64,000 nt of DNA, taken from positions 930,001-994,000 of the forward strand of contig NZ_JABENB010000001.1 in NCBI RefSeq assembly GCF_013002715.1. Reading direction: 5' to 3'. The position numbers were made by a program, and so were the translations under genes. This DNA is from Flexivirga aerilata (lineage in GTDB: Bacteria > Actinomycetota > Actinomycetes > Actinomycetales > Dermatophilaceae). Below are positions 59,151 to 64,000 of the stretch, in pieces (the first letter of the stretch is position 1; the number at the start of each line of letters is the position of its first letter). The notes below the pieces were generated by a model that was given only the letters and a program-made list of their open reading frames with translations, was not told where the DNA came from and did not search any database.

Positions 59151-59265
59151 CACGCTGATCGAGTAGCCCGACCGGTCACGCTGATCGAGTAGCCCGGAGG
59201 ATGGGGCTGGTGACGCTGATCGAGTAGCCCGGAGGAGCGAAGCGGGGGAGGGCGTATCGAGATCA
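59151..59265. repeat. Degenerate REP-like repeat (ACGCTGATCGAGTAGCCCG x3)
   Basis: Three copies of ACGCTGATCGAGTAGCCCG lie in 115 bp and a terminal CGTATCGAGATCA is the reverse-complement partner of TGATCGAGTA-type ends. It is a different subfamily of the element at 54248. It fills the gap between convergent genes at 59144 and 59270. Confidence 0.7.
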
Positions 59266-59269
59266 AGCC

Positions 59270-59770
59270 TCAGCGCGCATCGCCATCAACCGGCAGGCCG
59301 AGAGCCCGCCACGCGGCGAAACCGCCGATGACGTCGGTGGCGCGCCATACGCCGAGTCGGGCCAGCGCGTCGGCGGCCAGCGACGAGGTGTACCCCTCCT
59401 GGCAGAGCACGATGACGCGCAGGTCGGGGTGGGCGAGCGGCAGCCGCGCCTCGTGGCGGGGGTCGAACCGCCATTCGAGCACGTTGCGCTCGACCACCAG
59501 TGGCGCCAGCGACGACGCTACCTCGCCCTCGGCGGCACGTTGCGCCTCGGGCCGGATGTCGACCAGCACCGACCGCCGGTGCAGCAGCTCCTGGAACGCG
59601 GCGCGCGGGCTGAGCCGGTGCAACCGGCTGCGGGCGTCCGCGAGCTGGTCGTCGATGCCGTCGTAGGTCGGCGCCTTCGACCCCCGGCCCGGGCGCGGAT
59701 CGTCATAGGGCACGGTCGACGATGCGAAAAGCTCGGACTGCCAGGTGATTTCGTCGGCGAAGGTGCTCAC
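59270..59770 (-). CDS. Rhodanese-domain sulfurtransferase
   Basis: 166 residues from GTG 59770, overlapping the upstream stop by 4 nt (GTGA). A rhodanese domain occupies residues about 50-160: SVLVDIRPEAQRAAEGEVAS, active-site loop VIVLCQEGYTSSLAADALAR (Cys persulfide), DVIGGFAAWRALGLPVDG. The pair with cysteine dioxygenase suggests handling of cysteine-derived sulfur. The N-terminal 45 residues are unusual (FADEITWQSELFASSTVPYD). Confidence 0.88.
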   Translation of the reverse strand: MSTFADEITWQSELFASSTVPYDDPRPGRGSKAPTYDGIDDQLADARSRLHRLSPRAAFQELLHRRSVLVDIRPEAQRAAEGEVASSLAPLVVERNVLEWRFDPRHEARLPLAHPDLRVIVLCQEGYTSSLAADALARLGVWRATDVIGGFAAWRALGLPVDGDAR

Positions 59771-60237
59771 CAGGACTCTCCCTCGGTGTCGACCCCGGTC
59801 AGCACGAGCTCTCCCGCGACGAGCGCGTAGCGGCTCATCTCCTGCAGCACCGGGAAGTAGGCGTGCACCGACACCGCCCACTCGTCGGACTCATTGCGGA
59901 CGTCGTGAATGTGCTTGTCGGTGAAGTGCTTTCCGCGACCGGCGTCCAGCTCGCTGATCGTTTCGTAGCCGTGCCAGGCGTGTTCGCGCAGGCTCCCGCG
60001 CACCGTGACGAAGGCGCCGAATGCGGTGCCGTGGTCGTGCCATCCGGTGGAGCTGCCGGGTGGCCAGGCGATCGCCCAGACCTGCACCTGGTCGGCGGTG
60101 GTCAGTGCGGTCCACTGCCGCTCGGCGGAGGTCTCGTCATACCCGAAGCGGAGGGCCTCGTCGGTGAAGAGGTGGGCGATGCTGAGCAGTTGGCGTGGGG
60201 TGAGTGCGGTGGAGACGGTGTGCGTGAGGGTGGTCAT
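59767..60237 (-). CDS. Cysteine dioxygenase-like cupin
   Basis: 156 residues. Metal-binding histidines: SSTGWHDHGTAFGAFVTVRG, and HIHDVRNESDEWAVSVHAYF with PVLQEMSRYAL, the pattern of CDO type I. It oxidises L-cysteine to cysteine sulfinate. AAGGA lies before ATG 60237. It is preceded by a Cys-Cys leader peptide, so expression is probably cysteine-responsive. First gene of a two-gene operon with the rhodanese. Confidence 0.86.
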   Translation of the reverse strand: MTTLTHTVSTALTPRQLLSIAHLFTDEALRFGYDETSAERQWTALTTADQVQVWAIAWPPGSSTGWHDHGTAFGAFVTVRGSLREHAWHGYETISELDAGRGKHFTDKHIHDVRNESDEWAVSVHAYFPVLQEMSRYALVAGELVLTGVDTEGESW

Positions 60238-60326
60238 GGCTGCGTAATCCTTCAGTGCTCGTGAGTGGCTGGTGAATTGCTATCTGGCAGAGGTTGTTTC
60301 GGCCCGATCGCTGCCCGATTGGCAGG

Positions 60327-60374
60327 TCAGGCCGACAGACAGCAATGTCGGGCGGCCGGTCGCGACACCCGCAT
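60327..60374 (-). CDS. Leader peptide with Cys-Cys upstream of cysteine dioxygenase
   Basis: A 15-residue frame MRVSRPAARHCCLSA. Adjacent Cys codons (TGC TGT) sit near its end, 89 bp before the cysteine dioxygenase ATG. A short CTGCC/GGCAG hairpin (60311-60325) follows immediately on the transcript. Polycysteine short ORFs upstream of cysteine-metabolism genes act as cysteine-responsive attenuators in mycobacteria. Not long enough for ORF prediction. Inference from arrangement. Confidence 0.7.
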   Translation of the reverse strand: MRVSRPAARHCCLSA

Positions 60375-60489
60375 CAAGTCACGTTGCGTGATGGATTGCA
60401 TAACGAAAAGTTAAGGCAGTCATCATGATCGGCGCAACTGGCGTGTCCGCGATGTGGGCCGGGCAGGCTGTCGTGCCATGCTCGGCCCC

Positions 60490-61881
60490 ATGGCCGATGA
60501 CGCTCCTGTGACTTTGTTGATCCTCGGTGCCGGTGGCGACCTCACCCACCGGCTGCTGCTGCCCGGGCTCGGCAGCCTGCTGACCGCCGAGCCGAAGCGG
60601 AAGGTGCAGATCGTCGGCGCCGACCGCGAGCCGATGACCCCGGCACAGTGGAAGAAGCTGATCGAGAAGGCGTTCGCCGACGTGCCGGTGCCGGCGCGGC
60701 CCACCCGGTCGGTGCTGTCGAAGGCGCGCTACGAGCAGACCGACCTGCTCGACCCGGAGCAGCTTGGCCGGCTGATCGGCTCGTGCACGGGGCCGCTCGT
60801 CATCTACTTCGCGCTGCCGCCGGCGGTGTCGATGAAGGTGTGCCAGCTGCTGGAGGACATCGAGCTGCCGCAGCCGACGCGGCTGGCGCTGGAGAAGCCG
60901 TTCGGCACCGACGAGCAGACGGCGCGCGACTTCAACGAGCAGTTGCACAAGCTGGTGCCGGAGGAGCAGATCTTCCGGGTCGACCACTTCCTCGGCATCT
61001 CCACCGTGCTCAACCTGATCGGGCTGCGCTTCGCCAACCGGATCCTGCAGCCGATCTGGAACGCCGAGCACATCGAACGGGTCGAGATCCTGTATGACGA
61101 GGACCTCGCCCTCGAGGGCCGCGCCGGCTACTACGACGGCGCGGGCGCGCTCAGGGACATGCTGCAGTCGCACCTGCTGCAGGTGCTGGCGATCTTCGCG
61201 ATGGAGTCCATCGCCGAGCTGTCCTCGCAGGAGTTGCAGGACCAGAAGGCGCAGGTGCTGCGCTCGACCCGCCTGTGGGGCAACAGCCCGAAGCGCGCGA
61301 GCAAGCGGGCCCGCTACACGGCCGGGTCGATCGGACGACGGAAGGTGCCGTCATACGTCGACGAGGAGGGGGTGGACCCGAAGCGGAACACCGAGACCCT
61401 CGCGCAGGTGCAGGTCGAGGTGCGCAACAACCGCTGGGCCGGGGTGCCGTTCACGCTGCGCAGCGGCAAGGCGCTCGGCACCGCGCGCAAGCAGATCGTC
61501 TGCTACTTCCGCCCGGTCGGCCACGTGCCGACGGGTTTTGAGAACACCAGCCCGCCGGACAAGCTCATCATCGACCTCAAGCCCGGTGCGGTGTCGTTCG
61601 TGCTCACCATGAACGCCGAGGGCAGCCCGCTCGACCTCGAGCAGAAGACCCTGCGCGCCGAGCTCGCCGCCGGCCGCATGCTGCCCTACGGCGAGGTGCT
61701 GTCCTACATCCTCGACGGCAACCCGTTGCTCTCGGTGCGCGGTGACTCCGCCGAATCCTGTTGGCACATCGTCGAACCCGTGCTCAACGCATGGGCGGCG
61801 GGCAAGGTGCCGATGGAGGAGTATGCCGCGGGCTCCGAAGGCCCGGAGGGTTGGTTGCCCGAGGACTCCGTCGTCGGCTGA
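60490..61881 (+). CDS. zwf: Glucose-6-phosphate dehydrogenase
   Basis: 463 residues from ATG 60490 (ATG 60478 also in frame). N-terminal nucleotide loop LLILGAGGDLTHRLLLPGLG, EKPFGTDEQTARDFNEQL, catalytic RVDHFLGISTVLNLIGLRFA (classical RIDHYLGKE is replaced), YYDGAGALRDMLQSHLLQVL, and C-terminal SWHIVEP-like CWHIVEPVLNAW. The modified active-site stretch marks a divergent second G6PD group without adjacent pgl/opcA genes. Produces NADPH via the oxidative pentose pathway. Ends in hairpin repeat copy 1. Confidence 0.87.
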   Translation: MADDAPVTLLILGAGGDLTHRLLLPGLGSLLTAEPKRKVQIVGADREPMTPAQWKKLIEKAFADVPVPARPTRSVLSKARYEQTDLLDPEQLGRLIGSCTGPLVIYFALPPAVSMKVCQLLEDIELPQPTRLALEKPFGTDEQTARDFNEQLHKLVPEEQIFRVDHFLGISTVLNLIGLRFANRILQPIWNAEHIERVEILYDEDLALEGRAGYYDGAGALRDMLQSHLLQVLAIFAMESIAELSSQELQDQKAQVLRSTRLWGNSPKRASKRARYTAGSIGRRKVPSYVDEEGVDPKRNTETLAQVQVEVRNNRWAGVPFTLRSGKALGTARKQIVCYFRPVGHVPTGFENTSPPDKLIIDLKPGAVSFVLTMNAEGSPLDLEQKTLRAELAAGRMLPYGEVLSYILDGNPLLSVRGDSAESCWHIVEPVLNAWAAGKVPMEEYAAGSEGPEGWLPEDSVVG

Positions 61882-61893
61882 GCCCCTCCTCCC

Positions 61894-61958
61894 GCGCCGA
61901 GGTAGCACTCGTTGTCGCTATGCGCCGCCGATAACGGCAGCGACTGCTACCTCGCGGG
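61894..61958. repeat. 61-bp hairpin repeat, copy 1
   Basis: GCGCCGAGGTAGCA ... TGCTACCTCG. GAGGTAGCA (61899-61907) and TGCTACCTC (61945-61953) are perfect complements; the interior (TCGTTGTCGCTAT with ATAACGGCAGCGA) also pairs with wobbles. It lies 12 bp after the zwf stop and probably acts as terminator. It matches copy 2 at 63800 at 58 of 61 positions by eye. Confidence 0.8.
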
Positions 61959-62005
61959 CGACCGTTATTGCGTCATGGGCGGCGCGGGCGGATTAGCATT
62001 TTGCC

Positions 62006-63811
62006 GTGTCTCAGGGATTGCTGCCGCCGGCAGTGGCAGAGCAGTATCCGCACTCATATGCCGCTGTTGACGTTGAGACGACGGGACTCGACCCCGCCCG
62101 TGATCGCATCCTTCAAATTGCGGTTTCGCAGATGCGTTCTGACGGTGTGCTGGAGAGGTCTTGGAGCAGCCTGGTGGACCCCGGGTGCGATCCCGGTCCG
62201 ACCCATATTCATGGCATCACCAAAGAGCGGCTTCGTGGCGCGCCTCGCTACGACGACATCGTCGACCGGGTGCATTCGCTGATCAACGGCCGCATCTTCG
62301 TGGCGCACAACGCTCGCTTCGACTGGGCCTTCCTCGCCCACGAAGCTGATCGGGTGCGGAGCAGACTCCCGGTCCAGAAGACGTTGTGCACCTGGCGCAT
62401 GTCCGGGATGTTTGATCTGCCCGTGCCAGACCTCAAGCTGGCCACCATTTGTCGCTATTGGGGCGTACCGCAGGCGCGTCCCCACGATGCGGAAGACGAC
62501 GTTCGTGTTCTCGTGGAAGTGACTCGGCATTCGCTGGCGTACTCCTCGTTCCTCAAGCTCGCCCTGCCCGTTTCCCGGCCGCGCCCGATCGGTGGATACC
62601 CGCCGGCGGCGCCGCGCGTCGTCTGCCCGTGGCCGTACCCGGGTCGCCACATGCCCGGCCAGCCTTTAAAGCAGGGAATGACGGTCGTCTTTACCGGCGT
62701 CACTGCCATGGATCGTGCTGACCTCATCCAGGAAGCGACCGACGCCGGCCTCGCTGTCATGAACAACGTGAGTTCTCGCACCAGCCTGCTGGTGGCGAAC
62801 CTTGAGGAGACGACCCTCAAGGCACGGCGCGCCCGTGAGCACGGAACCAGTGTCTTGACCGAGCCCGAGTATCGCAGTCTGCTGGCAACCATCGAGGCTG
62901 GTGACTCGGTCCCGCCTGCCGTACCCCGCGTCCAGGAGAAGAAGCGGCCCACAGTGATGCCACGGGTGGTCGATGGTCCGCTACGTGGTCATCGCGTAAT
63001 CGTGCTGGGCAGCGAACACGACCACGCAGTTGCCGTGCGCGCGCGGATCGTTGAGTTCGGTGGTGAATGCGCCGTAAACCTCACCGCATCGGTCACGTCG
63101 GCCGTTGCGCTGGAGGGGTTCGAGACTGACAGTCGGTGGAGTCGAGTGCGAGCGAGTGGCTTGGAGTTGCTTGACCCTGAATCGCTGCGTCCGATGACCG
63201 TGACCCATGCGCAAGCGGAGGTCGCACATCCGCTGACGACCGGGATACCCATGGTCCGCGCGGACCCGGTGGTGCTGCCCCGCGGCGGGGTCCATGATCT
63301 CCGGTCCACTGACTTGGTGCTGGCCGTTCGGTGGCAAGCGGACGCAATTCAGGGCGTAGTCGATGTCGTCGCACTCGTGACAGGTGAGGACGGCCAGGTC
63401 GGGTCGGACGCCGACTTCTGCTTCTACAACCAGCCGAGCCATCCAAGTCGGATCGTTGAGCTCGATGCAGACGCCGTGGGGGAAGCGGTCATTGCAATCG
63501 ACGCCTCGCAGCTCGCGCCACTGCACCGCATCACCGTGGCAGCAGCAATCGACGGAACCGGTACCTTTGGGGAGCTGGGTGCGATCGAGATGGAGCTACG
63601 CACCCGCGACGGCGAACCGCTCGCCCGGAGCATTCTCGATGCGGCCGAGAAGGAGACGACCATGCTGCTGACTCGGATCTACTGGCGTTCCGGGCAGCTC
63701 CGTGCCCGCGCGATCGGGCAGGGCTACCAGCAATCCCTGGAGTGGCTGGCGGTCCAGTATGGCGTCGACATTGAGGATTCGGTCACCGGCCCGAACGCCG
63801 CGCCGAGGTAG
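62006..63811 (+). CDS. DnaQ-like exonuclease-BRCT-TerD fusion protein
   Basis: 601 residues, GTG start. Residues 15-180 are a DEDDh exonuclease: AAVDVETTGLDP (Asp22, Glu24), HNARFDWAFL (Asp106), HDAEDDVRVL (His160, Asp165). A BRCT domain follows at 222-268 (GMTVVFTGVTAMDRADLIQE), and a degenerate second one near 326-370. Residues about 430-590 are a TerD domain with FCFYNQPSHPSRIVELDADA and RIYWRSGQLRARAIGQGYQQ. TAGCAT 6 nt before GTG suggests a leaderless start. The gene has visibly lower GC, more GTAC and almost no GTATGMC. Its stop codon lies inside hairpin repeat copy 2. Role: DNA-damage/tellurite-type stress is inference. Confidence 0.85.
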   Translation: MSQGLLPPAVAEQYPHSYAAVDVETTGLDPARDRILQIAVSQMRSDGVLERSWSSLVDPGCDPGPTHIHGITKERLRGAPRYDDIVDRVHSLINGRIFVAHNARFDWAFLAHEADRVRSRLPVQKTLCTWRMSGMFDLPVPDLKLATICRYWGVPQARPHDAEDDVRVLVEVTRHSLAYSSFLKLALPVSRPRPIGGYPPAAPRVVCPWPYPGRHMPGQPLKQGMTVVFTGVTAMDRADLIQEATDAGLAVMNNVSSRTSLLVANLEETTLKARRAREHGTSVLTEPEYRSLLATIEAGDSVPPAVPRVQEKKRPTVMPRVVDGPLRGHRVIVLGSEHDHAVAVRARIVEFGGECAVNLTASVTSAVALEGFETDSRWSRVRASGLELLDPESLRPMTVTHAQAEVAHPLTTGIPMVRADPVVLPRGGVHDLRSTDLVLAVRWQADAIQGVVDVVALVTGEDGQVGSDADFCFYNQPSHPSRIVELDADAVGEAVIAIDASQLAPLHRITVAAAIDGTGTFGELGAIEMELRTRDGEPLARSILDAAEKETTMLLTRIYWRSGQLRARAIGQGYQQSLEWLAVQYGVDIEDSVTGPNAAPR

Positions 63812-63864
63812 CAGTGGTTGTCGCTATGAGCCGCCGATAACGGCAGCGACTGCTACCTCGGCGC
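63800..63864. repeat. 61-bp hairpin repeat, copy 2
   Basis: GCGCCGAGGTAGCA (63800-63813) and TGCTACCTCGGCGC (63851-63864) are a perfect 14-bp inverted repeat with a pairing interior. It contains the stop codon (63809-63811) of the exonuclease-BRCT-TerD gene. With copy 1 it brackets that gene in direct orientation, 1.9 kb apart. Confidence 0.82.
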
Positions 63865-63886
63865 AAGTGGGTGCCCGCTGCCCGGC

Positions 63887-64000
63887 TCAGTCGGCCGCGA
63901 GCTGCGACTGCTTCGGCTGCAGCGCCCCCGATGCGTCGGCGGCGACGCGTTCGCGGGGGGTGCCGATGGAGGCGTTGATCATCGCGACCACCAGCCCCTC
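63887..64000 (-). CDS. C-terminal end of a protein, runs off window
   Basis: Minus-strand frame open from the right edge to a stop at 63887-63889, encoding 37 residues: EGLVVAMINASIGTPRERVA then ADASGALQPKQSQLAAD. The hydrophobic start and basic, polar end would fit the final helix and cytosolic tail of a membrane protein, but the family cannot be identified. Confidence 0.45.
   Translation of the reverse strand, partial: EGLVVAMINASIGTPRERVAADASGALQPKQSQLAAD

Noticed and set aside
61894..63864. Classical insertion sequence
   Set aside because: No transposase is encoded and the repeats are direct copies of a hairpin, not inverted termini of the 1.9-kb segment.

Overview
This is a high-GC, densely packed actinobacterial chromosome segment. 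Tat-type signal peptides, GTG/TTG starts, candidate leaderless genes (a TANNNT box 6-7 nt before the start), a 13E12-type DUF222/HNH gene, an F420-type PPOX protein and GGTCTCGATACG-type intergenic repeats fit Micrococcales, perhaps near Dermacoccaceae or Intrasporangiaceae. The family-level placement is inference.

Layout. 1-1.2 kb: start of an APH-type kinase and a secreted M23 peptidase. 1.2-5.3 kb: an Asp23/Gls24 envelope-stress cluster divergent from an ECF sigma factor. 5.2-9.1 kb: small-molecule and accessory enzymes (APH kinase, SCO6745-like protein, enoyl-CoA hydratase, Imm5-like protein, GNAT). 9.1-10.6 kb: a 13E12 HNH protein behind a LexA-like box. 10.8-14.5 kb: a cobalamin-riboswitch-controlled ABC importer with a [2Fe-2S] protein. 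14.6-20.9 kb: GreA-like protein, UvrD-type helicase, membrane proteins, a TetR/hydrolase pair with a clear operator, and an antitoxin-like protein. 21.0-29.5 kb: a complete recCBD operon. 29.6-31.1 kb: an editing-domain-less threonyl-tRNA synthetase behind a leader peptide with three Thr codons and an intrinsic terminator. 32.3-47.3 kb: a surface-polysaccharide region (branched-sugar nucleotide operon, five GT2-like or membrane glycosyltransferase-type proteins, flippase, GH16, RmlC). 47.4-53.8 kb: PPOX, LuxR regulator, FAD oxidoreductase, two MFS transporters and a hydrolase. 54.2-59.3 kb: REP-like repeats, phosphofructokinase, NUDIX, alpha/beta hydrolases, GNAT and OsmC. 59.3-60.4 kb: cysteine dioxygenase and rhodanese behind a Cys-Cys leader peptide. 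60.5-61.9 kb: glucose-6-phosphate dehydrogenase. 62.0-63.8 kb: an exonuclease-BRCT-TerD fusion of atypical composition bracketed by two near-identical hairpin repeats.

Signals across the window. The heptamer GTATGAC and its relatives GTATGCC/GTATGGC are strongly over-represented on both strands and in every reading frame, even at the cost of rare codons, like a HIP1-type genomic word. Convergent genes are repeatedly separated by long perfect hairpins or overlap tail to tail. Three cis-acting RNA control elements (B12 riboswitch, Thr leader, Cys leader) show strong use of transcript-level control.

Functional links. The 32-47 kb genes probably make, export and trim a surface glycan. RecBCD, the UvrD-type helicase, the LexA-box HNH gene and the exonuclease-BRCT-TerD protein form a loose DNA-repair and stress theme. 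No rRNA, tRNA, CRISPR array or replication origin was seen.
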